Assembly (NCBI RefSeq): GCF_963678635.1
Contig: NC_087071.1
Span: 3,425,624-3,489,623, forward strand
Length of the DNA stretch: 64,000 nucleotides
Source: Symsagittifera roscoffensis
Lineage: Eukaryota > Xenacoelomorpha > Acoela > Convolutidae
Direction of reading: 5' to 3'
Shown: piece by piece, positions 33,826 to 46,369 of the stretch
Layout of the letters: each line of letters begins with the position of its first letter
How positions within the stretch are numbered: the stretch's first letter is position 1
Made by a program: the position numbers and the translations under genes
The notes under the pieces: model-generated
What the model was told of the DNA's origin: nothing
Databases searched by the model: none
The model's input: only the letters and a program-made list of their open reading frames with translations

Positions 33826-36000
33826 TAGATTCTTAACGTTTTCCTAATCAAAAAACAAAATAATGTTGTTAACCCATGAGCAGCATGTACGGGGAAACTT
33901 TTTTTTGCATCTGCTCTGAAATTGTCTCGACAGTCTTTGCTTCGCTTTTCAGTCCATTCTGCTCGCTTGCTGGGAATAATACATTTATCTAAATATTCTT
34001 CTGCCAAAGCTAAAAAGAGTAAATCTGCATCCTTTTCGAGTTCTTCAAAATTATTGACGTTGCAAAACTGATCAAAAAAGTTTAATAGAGTTCCAACATT
34101 CCCGACTTGTCATACGGAAGTATGAAGAATCCTACTTTAATTGGTTCACGAGGATCTACAGAAGATTTGACAAAGTTCGCTTCATAGAAATCTTTAGCTA
34201 GGATTTTGAGTCTCTAGTAACTGGTTGTTAATAGCCTCACAGAATTTTTTGTGTTCAAGACTTTTTGTATGTATGTTTTGATCTGTCTATTATTTGATAG
34301 TCATAGGAACCATTTCCTAGCAGTTTCCTTGTTTCGGCTACCACGCCAGATAGTAGATTTTCATCACTGGCTCGCCTAGCATCAAAAAGAGGCCGAACGA
34401 AACTGTTGAATACTTTACGCGGTGTGTATTGTATGATTCGATTAATATCTGTACACTGTTTTCCAAGATCCAACTAAAAGTTGACAAATTTTGTGATAAA
34501 TTATTTCATTGATTAAATTGAACCTCGATATCAACTCGACAAGTTGCGGTTGTTCTATCAAATCGTTTTCTTCCGTATATGTCTTCATATATTTCCCAAT
34601 TTTGTTTCTGGTAGCATCAATGTTTTTGAAAATAAGCGGGAAGCTGCAGAATCTTTTTTAGACAAAACTCAGATCACATTGTACCTGGCCAAAATTCGTT
34701 TCAAGTCTAATGCTTTGCAGAAATGAGTTGGGCGAAAGTATTCTATTGAAGAGAAAATACGCTCCAACGTGACTTTTCACGTTTACGTTATTTTTAAATT
34801 GATCCCACCATCTACACTTCAACATTTACTCTATGGAGTATCCTTTTTTACGAGTGTAACTTTTTTTGAAGCTCATCCTTTGGTTTTTTCTTAAGTTCTA
34901 GTTTGATATCGTAATCAGTTAGGCTAAGTCTAGCTTCTTGTCAAGGACAAAAATGGAAAAAAAGACAAACCATTGCTTTAAAAACAGTCTTACAATGGTT
35001 GCAATTACCATCCCTTGCCTTAAAGTCTTGCATTTCTTCATTGCATTCCCATCTTGTATACAAGCCTGTGGGCAAATCCTGTCACATGGAATAAGGAAAG
35101 AGCTGATTGGCTTCAATCACAACGATTGATTTACCCAAGTTGTTTGATTTTCAATCAAACGTCTCGTTTGCTACTGTTTTCCTTGTAAAAACTACTGAGC
35201 GACCACCGGTCAAACATTCCCGTATTTTTTCATACAAGTCGCAATTACTCAAAAACCTGGGTGAGACGTATAGTCGGTTGACGAGTGAGGAACGATTTAT
35301 GATTCATTGAGGTCTATATCATACCAACCACTGCTGAAGTCAAATACTGATAAAATCTCTGCTGACACTGCCTTAAATCAACCAACTGATTTTTCTGAAT
35401 CCTGAGAAAGCGAGTGGATGCGTACGTTTCTTCCTCATCCGCGATAAATTCGTCCCCGTGTTCTTTTGCTCCATTTTAATTGAAAGTGCTCCGTTCATTG
35501 GGGATGCTAAAATTTGTGTTTAGACGCTTTTTGATGTAACTTTCAATTTCCAAAATTTTTTGATCGCAGCTCTGCTTTATTTTTCTCCGCCAACAGATGC
35601 AAGTTCTCCACGGAATCAAAATAGTTGGATTATAGATCTTGTCGCACAAAAATATAGGTTTGTCAAGTAATTTTGATGAAGTTGATAATGATATGGATTG
35701 TTCCTTCCCGATACAAACTATTGGTTCGATTGGTTATAGTTTTTTGGATGGCACGCAAATGGATTCAAAAAGAAAAATGGCGAATAGTTCTTTAGTAAAC
35801 TCAATTTTCAGGCCATCATTTCTGACTATAAACATTTCTAGGGTAAATGCTTGAGATTCATTCTTTGCATCGTAGAAGATTCCTGTTGAGCTAGTAAGAC
35901 CTGTGGAAAATTGTATCGCATGTTGGGCGTCGGAATCATTTGAAAAAGTGGTCAATGTTTCTGACGTAAGTAAAGTGGGTGTTGTATCGTAGAAGCTTTA
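33826..36000 (-). pseudogene. Family-B DNA polymerase of the virus/Polinton type, copy 1 (broken)
   Basis: Minus-strand pieces match the DNA_pol_B_2-like polymerases found in many invertebrate genomes. Around 34330-34290 the palm motif B reads ETRKLLGNGSYDYQ, where family members have a KLLGNSSYG-like core. Catalytic motif C at 34031-34017 reads DADL in place of DTDS. A conserved C-terminal block (EEYLDKCIIPSKRAEW then RSKDCRDNF) ends near 33900. The frame is interrupted repeatedly and two catalytic motifs are damaged, so it is inactive. Compared with the second copy at 40.6-41.2 kb, this one lacks about 420 bp between GTTAACCCA and GCAGCATGTACGG. The part above 34.5 kb is weakly supported. 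Such polymerases are protein-primed in Polintons and related viruses; the host element here is not identified. Confidence 0.7.
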
Positions 36001-36860
36001 CTGTATTCTCAAGTTTATCGATACTTCTCTGAGCTAAATCTCCAAGAAAGTCTCCAGCTTCAATGTCGGTATCGCAGATGAATCTGCTTTTCTCTACTAC
36101 ATCTTCAAATTTTGGTAGTTTTCAATCGAAACTCATTAAAGATTTTGGAGGTGGATGTTTAAAGATTAGTTTTTCCATGAAAATGAACTGCATGCGCTCG
36201 AAAAAAAAACATAAAATGTCATAGGATGCTTGTTTTCAGTTTTGATTCGAAATCAAACAGTTTACTTGATTATTTCTCTAAAGTTGTTCCAGAATCATTG
36301 AATCTGGACATCCAGTCGGTACGTTTCTTAGCAGACTAGTGACCAACTTGAATTGCCATTTTTTGTTTTGTCTCCCTTGTCTACAACTTCAAGGATATCT
36401 TGCTTTTTGACTTTGATTTGTATATTCGTCACTTTTGCTTTAAAACAGAGTAGCATAGATTTATCTTGGAGTATGCTATTCTCATGAGCGTAGAAGTAAC
36501 TCTATTCATCGGTTTCTGTTTTGCGTAACACAAATCTCAAGGCAATGTCAAAATATGCAGAGCAATAAAGTTTTTCAAAGACTTGATCCAGTTTTTCATT
36601 ATCTAGATTAGGATCAAGTTTGTAGAGTTAAAAATTCAATACCATGTGACGTCCATTTTTATCTCAGTATCTGTCAAAAAAACTTGACTGGCATTCAACT
36701 CAACTCGTAGCTGATCTCTATCCTCCTCACTTTCAAGATTTTAATTAAATTAGCGAAAAAAAAACACTCCTTTTCCTGCTTTCAACCCGTGATTTTTTCT
36801 ACGACGTTGTTGAAGTGAATATTAGCTTCGAAATTCTTTCTCACACAATATACCAAATGT

Positions 36861-37061
36861 TTATTTTGGGTTTAATTTTAAGTGCTTCTTGCTCTTTTGG
36901 AACTTCATTTTTTGCTGTTTGTAAGTACAATAATTACATTCCGGACAAGAAATAACTTTTCCACGATACTCTTGCAATGTCGAGCTGCATTGGTTCTCCT
37001 GTACTCTTTCTTTACCACAGTCGTCGCCTTTCACTTCTTCATTCCTGTTGAGTGCCGGCAA
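36861..37061 (-). pseudogene. Possible zinc-finger N-terminus of the same polymerase
   Basis: A short frame holding CPECNYCTYKQQ and a downstream His, a C2H2-like pattern. Related polymerases often begin with such a finger, and the position and strand fit copy 1. No continuous frame links them across 36.0-36.9 kb, which is otherwise without a gene on either strand. Weak inference. Confidence 0.3.
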
Positions 37062-39408
37062 CCAAAAAAAATTTTTTGGGACAATTGCATTGTGCTAAAA
37101 TTAAAAAAAGTATATGGTACCTACAAAATTGGGAGAATTGAAATGTCCCAAAAAAAATCAATACCTTTTTTACACTTAAATTGAAATATTGAAAATAATT
37201 GAAAGTAAAACAAAATATTTGTAGTAAGTATTAAAGCAATTGCTTCTAGCGCCACAGAAAAAATCAAAATGGAACAAGTTCGCTGTTGCTTAGAAAAAAA
37301 CCACCAATCAGAATTGAGTTTTGTTTTTTTAACATTGTTTTTTGAATATTAAACAATCAGAGTCCACTAACTTCTTACAGTGATCCGTTTGTTCTTTTTC
37401 AAAACCTTACACAATTTTTTAAAAAAATTTAAAAAAAACAATTGATTTTTCTCGGGTCACCTCATAAGAGAAAAGAAAAAGTACAATTAATTTTTTTATT
37501 GATGGAATAAGTGTCAACACTTAGTACTTTTGAAAAATTTTGGACGTTTTTGTAGTATAAAATAAAGTTATCGGACTAAGTAAAGGTCTCTTTGGATAAT
37601 TTTTTCGCAATCAAAGAATTTACTTTTGAACTAAAATTTGAGTATCAACGGTTGAAATTTACAGCTGAAGTTGACCTGACAAAGATAGAAATTTGTTCAT
37701 TCACAAAAAATTGATTTTGAACAAAAAGTCGTACGGAAATTTATCAAAGACTAACAAGTCTTCTTTTATCCGCTACTCAATTCACAAATTTTCAAAACTC
37801 TCCAGCAAACTTCCTTATTTAATTTTTTTAAAAAATCTCAAAAAGTTCAAAATCCTGCATGGTGAATTTTGGAGTAAGGTTTCCAGATATTTGCTTTAAA
37901 AAATTAATCCTTTCGAGTTATCTTCCCAAAATTACATCAAATCAAAACAAACTGACTATTTTCTCAAAAATCAACATTTTTCCTTTTTGATTATCTACAA
38001 AAACTCAATTTGAATGATGAAAAAACTTGCAGAGACGCTACTGTTATAAACTTTTTTTCCTGTGTTAATTAAGTCGGCGCAATTTTGTATTTCTACAGCA
38101 ATTTACCTGTGGTCATTTAATTTTGTTGTTTCTTTTGTGTCTTTAGTTTTTCTTTTTTTTAAGATTTAAGTCCTTAGAAGATAATTTTTTTATAATTTTT
38201 TCGACAACCAGAACAAAACTGCACAACACATTTTTCGCGATTGGCAAAGACAAAATCTGAAAAATTTTTAGAATGGAACCTTATTGCTGGTTGGGTACGG
38301 CTTTAAAACAACATGTCTAAAAGATGAAGCTGGAATCTGATTGGAAACGACTGCAGTCCAAATAAGGAAAACTAATGCAGATTGTTAAGCACTAGTTGAA
38401 AGTTTCTCTCACTCTCAGCTCAAAATCATTTTATTTTCAATTTATTTAACTCAATTTAAATTCAATTATTTCAACTTAACCGTCAACTCCATCCTCTCTC
38501 AGCCCTAAAGTTTTTTTAAAAATTGAACTACCGTCAACTACCTCATCTCTTAGCTCTAGACCACTCATTATTTTACTGAACTGATTTCTCAACTATTATT
38601 TTAGTTTTTACTGAACTGATTTCTCAACTCATCATTTACTCAACTTATTGCTCAAATTGGTCTTCTCAGTGCAAAAAAAGCAACATCATATACTCAGTAC
38701 AAATTTCACCTGATCTAGTCTGATTTCAAGTGCGAGATATTGTCTCTGGAGTTTTTTGGTACAAATTGCAATCTCAATCCCAATCTCAATCCCAATTGGT
38801 ACGAATTTAGAGTCTGGCACATGGTGGAGGTGATGCGAAGGGATTTCAACGAACATCTAATGACACATCAGAGAACCATCTTGGAACAAGGCGAAGGATG
38901 GAGGAAGTTTCCGAGCATCTGGAAATGAGCTACCACGAGTTTCCTGACTCTGGTTATGTGGCTCAACCGGTCAACGACTTTCCCTTTACTTGAGAGAGGA
39001 GAACGTACTTCATTTGGAAAACGTTTTAAGGGAATTTTTTAAATTTTAGTTCTCGATTTTCATTAATTGTTCTAGCTTTTTTGCCAAAAACCTTACGAGA
39101 TTAAACTGTGCATTTTGTGCATTGTAAGCGGATTCCGCAACAAGGACGTTTCCTTTGTAATTATTTTGTTCTCTATTTTCATTTGATCATTCCCACCAAA
39201 ACTTAACATGTTTGAAGATTTGTCTCTGGAACTCAAGAACATACAGACACAAAGTTGTGCGCATATCCAGTGCACAGTATGGCTTCGTATTGAAAAATAG
39301 CCAATGTAATGAATCATTTTAGGTTTTACTGTCAGAAAGTTTCGTTTCTCGTTTCTACGAATTTTTTGCTGACCAGCGATGTGAAAAATTAGGTTCATTG
39401 AAGGCATT
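37062..39408. other. Gene-free AT-rich stretch
   Basis: The 68-codon frame at 37693-37899 and the 62-codon frame at 38740-38928 are not supported. TTACTGAACTGATTTCTCAA is duplicated at about 38573 and 38608. CCCAATCTCAAT is repeated at 38775. A diverged piece of the 3.7/5.5 kb repeat lies near 39095-39165. Confidence 0.45.
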
Positions 39409-40548
39409 ACCTGGGTTGACCTCCATACACCGAAAATGCTTATCATAAAATTCCAAACATCAAATGAATGGGAAAATGCTTGTCATATATATTTTTCATA
39501 CAGTTTTGAAAAATGGGTAAAATTAGATATAAACTAATTTCTGCAGCTTTTCTTTCTAATTACATGATGAAGTAGTCCTGATACACGAATGTTAGGTTTT
39601 TTCCTTAACGCGTTATGAATTTTTTTTAAAAAACGCTGAAAAGCCGTATTTTTTCTATGACGCGTTTAGTTATGCCTTGATCAATGTCTGATAAATTAAA
39701 AATTCAAATTTTTAACATAATCGTCGTTGAAAAAATTCACCAACTTTTGAAAGTTTGTTACTTATGTTATATCTTTTGTGGAAGACATCTTGAAGATAAT
39801 TCAGGTCGTTTTCCTATGCATATTAAACGCAAGACCGTACAAGTTTTGGTGCTTAGGGTAAACCAATGTTTTTGTCGCTTGTGTTTAGTACAAACAGAAC
39901 CAAAATTTTTCAAAAAATAAATTTAGAAACAGAAATTAACTTTAGTTTATGAAAAACCAGCTAAGATACAATTTTCATACATATAAAAATTCCTGGGTCT
40001 TGTGCACAAAACGGCCCAAAATCAATACTTTATTATCTTGAGCTTACATTTACGCAGTCGAATCTGTTTGGCTAACATCAGCCAATCAAATTCAACCTAC
40101 ACCGTCAGGCAATTCAATCAAAACTTCCATAAGACAAAAACTATGAGCCGAATTTTACAAAACTAATAGCCAAAATTTTAAGTTTTGCATGATAAAAAAC
40201 ATTTTCAAGTCATATAGTGTGTTTTTTTTTCAGATGAAAAAAGTAAAAAGAAAGCTTTCTGCAGATTAAAAAATTAACACTTTTGTTCATGTCGGCCAAC
40301 AATTTCATCTGCTTGAAATTTCAATTGAAATGCAGGGCCATGTTAATTGAACTTGAGTGTAGGAATTGCCAATAAGTTCAAGAAAGATGACAAAAAAAAG
40401 ATTTTGGGCCGTTAATGCATAAGGCACAAATTTTCATCATAGAGTTTTCATACAAATTTCTGTACATATGGAAGTGTAAGAAGTGGTATGACAAGAAGTT
40501 TATCATATATGGAAACTGTATGATAAGATGTTCTTTTCAACCCGGGTA
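39409..40548. mobile_element. TA-flanked inverted-repeat element, copy 3 (1,140 bp)
   Basis: The ends are CCTGGGTTGAC and, inverted, CCCGGGTTGA, flanked by TA on both sides. AAAATGCTTATCATA and its complements lie near both ends. Interior 39600-39910 is the reverse complement of part of copy 1, with one long extra segment (about 39960-40480). A plus frame (39684-39920) has the CxxC shared with copy 1 but no recognised transposase. Confidence 0.75.
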
Positions 40549-40584
40549 CATACTGACTATCCGAAAATAGAGGATATAGGGTGT

Positions 40585-41237
40585 TTTAGATACTAAATGT
40601 TTTCCTAATCAAAAGACAAAATCATTTTGTTAACCCAAACGTAGCCTTTAAAAAGAATTGCTGAAAAAAAGTAAATTACAGAAAAAAATTTCAAATTACA
40701 GCATCATCTACAGTTTTAGTAAAATTGTTTTTTTTTAAACAAATTTAGAGGTTTGAATTGTAATAATAGCTCAGTTTTGTTTTAATTTGTTCATAATTGA
40801 CAACTGCATGATTAATTCTTTAAGTCATTTTTAGTTGACTTCAATTTCACTGCTTCATCTACTACTTGACGATACTTTGCCATCGGGCCATATCCAGAGT
40901 CTTCTAATGCACGTTTGGTCAAACCTTTACTTCTAAACTTACACTTTTGACTTTTATTAACGTAACAGCAAAACCTTTTACCTCATAGTCACAGCTTTTA
41001 AGTTCGTCCGAACTCCTCAATAAATAATCCTGGTTCTCTCCTGTCATGTTTGATATGTCTAGAGCAGCATGTACGGGGAAATTTTTTTTTTTGCATCTGC
41101 TCTGAAATTTTCTCGACAGTCCTTGCTTCGCTTTTCAGTCCATTCTGCTCGCTTGCTGGGAATAATAAAATTATCTAAATATTCTTCTGCCAAAGCTAAG
41201 AAGAGTGAATCTGCATTCTTTTCGAGTTCTTCAAAAT
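40585..41237 (-). pseudogene. Family-B DNA polymerase, C-terminal copy 2 (broken)
   Basis: Same family as 33.8-36 kb and the same strand. It shares 40585-40640 and 41060-41237 with copy 1 at high identity, and keeps the 420 bp that copy 1 has lost. Motif C reads NADS at 41218-41207. The retained middle part reads RREPGLFIEEF, then FCCYVNKSQKCKFRSKGL and EDSGYGPMAKYRQVV on the minus strand. This is the Cys-containing C-terminal region typical of these polymerases. It is frameshifted at a long T-run (A in mRNA sense) near 41083. It stops abruptly at the BEL/Pao LTR candidate. Confidence 0.72.
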
Positions 41238-41625
41238 TGAGCTACAAAAACGCCCACTATATAGACTCGACAGTTAACGTAGGTTCGAGTCCCCCACCTG
41301 CCCATGTATTAATATGCAAAAATAGGGGTTATATCCTATTTTAACTGTTTTGTTGATTCTAATTTGGTTCAGCCTTGATTAAGGCTGACCGCTAAAAAAG
41401 AGCAATTTGTCTCAAGGACATTACCGACCGGTTCCTGTGGCTAGCTTGCGCTAATTTGTTATTGAAGCGGTGACGAATATTATTGAAGTTAGGATGTTAT
41501 TGAATTTTATTGAAGTTAGTATTGAAGTTATACCGGACCGAAAGGACGAGAAGTTTTTGCCGATAAATTCTCTTGTTAAATTCAAACATTCGACTTCATA
41601 TTTTTGATTTACGGAGATTAGGTCA
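41238..41625 (+). repeat. Candidate BEL/Pao 5' LTR (388 bp)
   Basis: It begins with TG exactly where polymerase copy 2 loses similarity, and ends with CA five bases before a primer-binding site. It contains a run of TATTGAAGTT-like repeats (about 41457-41530). It also contains a GGTTCGAGTCC word near 41291 resembling an RNA polymerase III B box. The 3' LTR is not found downstream, since pol is truncated. Confidence 0.5.
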
Positions 41626-41630
41626 TATTT

Positions 41631-41648
41631 TGGCGCCCCACAAGGGAC
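41631..41648 (+). promoter_or_regulatory. Candidate primer-binding site
   Basis: TGGCGCCCCACAAGGGAC has the form of a tRNA-3'-end primer site (TGGCGCC start). It lies just after the candidate LTR and 1.5 kb before gag. Confidence 0.65.
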
Positions 41649-43130
41649 CGTTTCCATTTGCATTGATTCGGCCGTGACCGAAGTTTATTCCTATTCTTAG
41701 CCCAGCAGAATTGCGTGCATAATTAGTCGACTGATGATACGGGTGATTCACAACGCCAGAGTTACGAATGAGATCGACAGCGAGCAGGGTAATTGCTTTG
41801 CTTTTTTGAGTCTGTACCGAGTCCAGTCGAGTGGCTCTAGTCGTAAAGTACCGACTCAAAGACACAGTCGCTCCCCAGAGGAACCGCAAAAGGTGCAGCA
41901 GACGTGAGCAGGAGGAGAAATGGTACTAGTGGTAGTGGGTATAGTTAAGGCAGTTGTGCTGCTGCCTACTCATTCTCCTTCTCAGTCAAGAGGGGGTCCG
42001 TCAGCTACATCGCTGCCTCTCCTTTTGCGTGTGGAAGTAACAGTGGTGGATACGGATACCAGTTTAAGAGCGAATACATCCGCAACGCCATCAGCAAACA
42101 ACACTCCAAGTATGCTGACTGTCAACTGAGACGTATTTTGTGCTTACAAGTCAACTGCAGACGTTTTGTGGAAGTTAGAGAAGGGATTGTTGCACAAACT
42201 CTCTGCGACTGACCGCCAAATCTCCAAAACTGTACGGCTCGAAAAAATTATAAGAAAAACATTCTATCTTTGCTATAAAAATATATACGATGTACTATAT
42301 GCTGAAAAATTTTCCACAAGCTAGCAACCGGTAACTTGTCTCAGGGCAAATTTTTTGGAAAGTTCCATTGAACTGAAATAACTTATAATCGGTACTTAGT
42401 CAATTTACTTGGCATTTTTTCTCGATACCAAAATTTTTTGGACATTTGTGAATGGAATATTAATCCGTGAAATCGGAACATAGATAGGAGGTACTAGACT
42501 ACTTTTTTGGATGGGTTGACGACTCGATCTGCTGACCAAAATTTTCCGAAAAGTTTTGGGAAAAAAGTAAAAAAAATTGCCAATAAATCCTCAAAACGTC
42601 CCCAGATTTCTGCGAAACTGTGCTGTAACATGACACCAACCTTATGTTAAGTGGTCTGGTAGCGAACTATCTGGCAAATTAAGTTGAGTTTTGTCATCCT
42701 CAGATTTTTTCCGCGTGTGTTGTTGGAACTTAACCAATTTGCCTGATCCCCCAACCACTTTGGTAAAACTGAAAGCCAGTTCGCTTCAAGTAAATATAAG
42801 CCGTTTCAACCCGTCCGATTATTGACTTCGTTGCGCGACACTAATGTTAAGTGGTCAGGTACGATGATATTAAGTTGATGATATCAGGTTTACTCCGTGT
42901 GCGTTGTCGGAGTTCAACCGACCTACTTAATTTCCCCACCCTATTGGTACTTTAGCGTAACGTAGCCGTCGCATAGGTCTCTTGAGTGTATGGTATTCAT
43001 TCTAGGAGCTAGTTCCTTGGATCACGCGCTCCGTATACTATCCGCCCCGTCTCAAAAGCGTGTGAAAGAGACTTGTTTCACAAAGCCCGGCTTAAGCTTT
43101 AACTTTAACGCCAGGGACTCGCAGAAAACT
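41649..43130 (+). other. BEL/Pao leader region
   Basis: Untranslated leader between primer site and gag. It includes a roughly 125 bp direct repeat with 200 bp spacing (42645-42970). The frames on either strand near 41.6-42.1 kb have no domain. Confidence 0.45.
42645..42970 (+). repeat. Direct repeat, period 200 bp
   Basis: TGTTAAGTGGTCWGGTA starts at 42645 and at 42845. Both copies continue through CCGTGTGYGTTGT, TTCAACC/TTAACC and a CCCCAACC/CCCCACCC block. They are diverged. The second copy is shorter inside. Confidence 0.7.
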
Positions 43131-46100
43131 ACCCAATACTATTAACATCACTTTTTGTCGAATCGGAAAGATCTAGTTTTTTGGCATTGCACGACGCCAT
43201 AAACAACTCCATTAGTAAGCACCACAGTAACAACAACCGTAGTTTGAGTACTGACCAACTAAAGAGCCTTCGTTTGAGATACAAGGAGAATATTACCGCT
43301 ATTGTATACTGTCGCCGCAACGGTACGGACAATCTAGAAAAAGAGTTGAAAAAGACAGGTACTCTCGTTCTTAACATAGTTGAGGATTTTATCTCAAAGC
43401 GATAGGCCAAAGACCAAACACTTATCGAAAAGTATAAAGAGCTGCACCAGCCCCCTTCCCTTGAGTTGAAGACTCTGTTGTTACTTAGACGAAACAGTGC
43501 TGACTTAAGTACACTGAAAGCTAAGAAGAAGCGGAACCGTTTGTCGCCTAAAAGTTGTAGAGCAATTCACAACAGACTTAAAGCGTTAAAACTTCAAGTT
43601 ACCCCCCTTGTAAGTTATTGATTCCAGAGTGTTTTGTGGATTTACTTGAGTGAAAAAAAAGTAATTTCTGAAAGTCGTTTATTTCTGAATTTAGTAAGCT
43701 TGGAAGTTATGTTTCGGAAGAAAATTAAGAAGTTGTTTGAGAAATGTAGCAATCTCGAAAACGAACTTTATAAATGTCACAACATAATTTTAGAATACAT
43801 AGAGAACCAGAGTCGTTGCTCAAAAATTGATACTAATATTGAAAAATGTAGGAAGTATATAGAACAAGCGGTCGAGATAATTAATGAGTTGATTGATATG
43901 GCTGCAAAAAGTGCCAACCCCGACAAATTGATACCGGCACATCAAATGTGGCTTCATAAGTTGACTTAAAGCAACGGTAAAGTTCAGCAGCAAGCTATCA
44001 CATATAAGACAAGTTTAGAGGCAGTAACAGAGCCGGACAAAACAGATAGCAGCTCAAAAGTTTCTCATCATTCTGAAAAAAGCGAAAAACCTCAGTTGCA
44101 TAAACCAGATACCTGCTCTAATTTGTCACACCGAAGCAGCCGACATCAGCAATCGGGTTCTCACAAATTTAGTCGTTTTACCGCCGCTCCATCGAAAACA
44201 CTTTCTGAGAAAAAGCGCGACTTATTGATTTTAAAAAACAACAAGAGGAAATTGAGAGGCAGGCAAAGGTATCATTAAGACTAAAAGAGCAGCAAAACAA
44301 GATGAAACAATCTGTTTTAGAACAACAAAGCAGTTTAGAATTGGATGAATTGGCTGAAGAACACAGGAAAAAACTGGCAGAAATTGAGTTGAAAGGGCTT
44401 GAGTTAGAAGGTGAGTTGTCGGAAATCAGCGAGAATGCTGAGGAAAGTTGTTTAACTCGAACCTCTCCACAACTAACAATGGACGAAAAGGATCGTACGA
44501 GTCACCGGGTCGAATCTGTCGACCACAACCAGCCTGATGCTGTTCTAGTTCCCAATCAAGAGCAGCACGTTCGTTCGACAGCTCCTGAGGAAACTTATCC
44601 TAGACCAACAAATTACTTGGTCTCATCAAGTTTTAGAGGAGTGAATAATGGCCAGGCAGCTTCTAGGGATCCGGGATTTTATTACAGTAACCCCATTCAC
44701 GGACAACAACATAATTTGTTGAATTTGGTCCGATCGCAGGTTCCCGTTAACAATCCAGTAGGGTTACAGCAGGTCATGCAACCTGTTTCTAATAATTTGC
44801 CTCAGCAAATTTCTTTGTCCACTCATCCAGTGCTAGGTAATCCAAACACAGGATCAGTAGTCCCGGTAACTTCTGAAAACTATTTTGCTCCGACAACATC
44901 TGCAGAAGTTATTTCTGGTGTAGCACCGTTCGTTCCTGCATGAACAGCAATTAATCAGGTGTCTTTAAGTCATCAAACTACAGGATCAGTAGTAGCTGGC
45001 TACCAAACACCTGTAATCCCATCACAACATATGGGTGTTCCCGTTAGTAGTTATAACTGTTCAAGTGACCACTATAGTCCTTATAGTCATTTGTGGAGAC
45101 CAGCTGTTGCTGCCCCTTTAATGTCAGCTCAACAACACTACGTTCCTTCGACAACTGTTTTTTCCGCAGTAACTCCGATTGTTCCTACGAATAATTTTGT
45201 TCCTTATATAAGTGAAGGGACTGTGTTCTTTGCACAGCCTGAAATTTCTGCATATGCTAATCAGCCGTTCGTTCCTGATTGTCACGGTAACTCTTCGAGT
45301 TACACAGAACCAACTCCCGGTGATTCACGTGGTGCAGAGGTCGAGCGTCCACTTTCGACCCGAGAGTTGGTTAATATACTCATGCACAGCCGAAAAGATC
45401 ATCTCCCTGAGTGGAAGCTGTCCCAGTTCGATGGCAACCCACTTAATTGGCATGAGTGGTTTGGGCAGTTCATATCGACGGTCAATTCAGCCATACTCAG
45501 TGACGATGAAAAGCTAACCTATCTGAAAAGGCTCGTAGTGGGTAAAGCAAAATCCGCAATCGCTGAGTACAGCTATAGCGTAGTGCTATATAAAGACGCA
45601 TCAGCAACTCTTCAGAGAAAGTTCGGGCAGCCGCATGCTGTAGTAGGGGCTCATTTAGATAAATTGAGTAAATTTCCGCCGCTGAAAATGCATAACTCGG
45701 AAAACGTAATTGGCTTTTCCTCTACAATTGTTGGACTTGTTGCCGTATTCAAGTCTCTATCTTTCAACGATGACCTGAAAAGTGTTAGCTTACTGAATCA
45801 GGCTGTGAGTAAGCTTCCCCGAACCTTAAGGAGGCATCGTCGATGCAAACCGTAAGACGCCAGTGGCATCGACCAACTCTGCTAGATTTCAACGAATGGC
45901 TTAGAGAAAAGGTTGAGGGTCATGAGAGGCTAAAAACAATTAATTCTAAGGTTAAGTCTGAAGAACCAGTGAAGCAAAAAGTAGGTACGAAAGTGTTTGC
46001 TAGTAATACAAAGGTGAGTGATAAGACTAAGGAAAGGCCAAAGTTCCCTCCATGTTTTGTATGTAAAGGTCAACACGCTCTTTGGAATTGCGCCGTATTC

Positions 46101-46330
46101 AAAGGGAAAAACGCTAGTCAGCGAGCGAAACATGTAGCCGAACAAAAACTTTGCTTTTCGTGTTTACAGAGCAATCACAGTTTTCGCAAATGTAGCAAGG
46201 CCAGAAGGTGCCCTAAGCCAGATTGTGAAAGCACGCACAACGTGCTCTTTTATGGAGCTAAGAAAGTTTTTCCTCCTAAGGATACTAAAAGTTCCCCGGC
46301 GTCAGGTAACGCAAACACTAAACACGTATA
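43131..46330 (+). pseudogene. BEL/Pao gag (broken)
   Basis: Read in pieces: an N-terminal helical region (43131-43405, stop, then 43410-43970 in changing frames) and a charged coiled coil (about 44180-44450). A Pro/Gln/Ser-rich stretch (44450-45340) follows. Next is the retrotransposon-peptide domain typical of Pao Gag (DUF1759) at about 45370-45820, with KLSQFDGNPLNWHEW. Then come Cys/His knuckles CFVCKGQHALWNC and CFSCLQSNHSFRKC (about 46050-46200). Stops at 43403, 43966, 44276, 44941 and 46329 and frameshifts near 45840 make it non-functional. No good ATG start is visible; translation of the N-terminal frame is open from before 43181. Confidence 0.85.
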
Positions 46331-46369
46331 GACTAACGCTGCCGTCGGCGATATTCATAGCCAGGAGTC

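Noticed and set aside
41281-41310. Possible tRNA (GGTTCGAGTCC B-box word)
   Set aside because: No matching A box, acceptor stem or anticodon arm could be paired; it lies in the candidate LTR.
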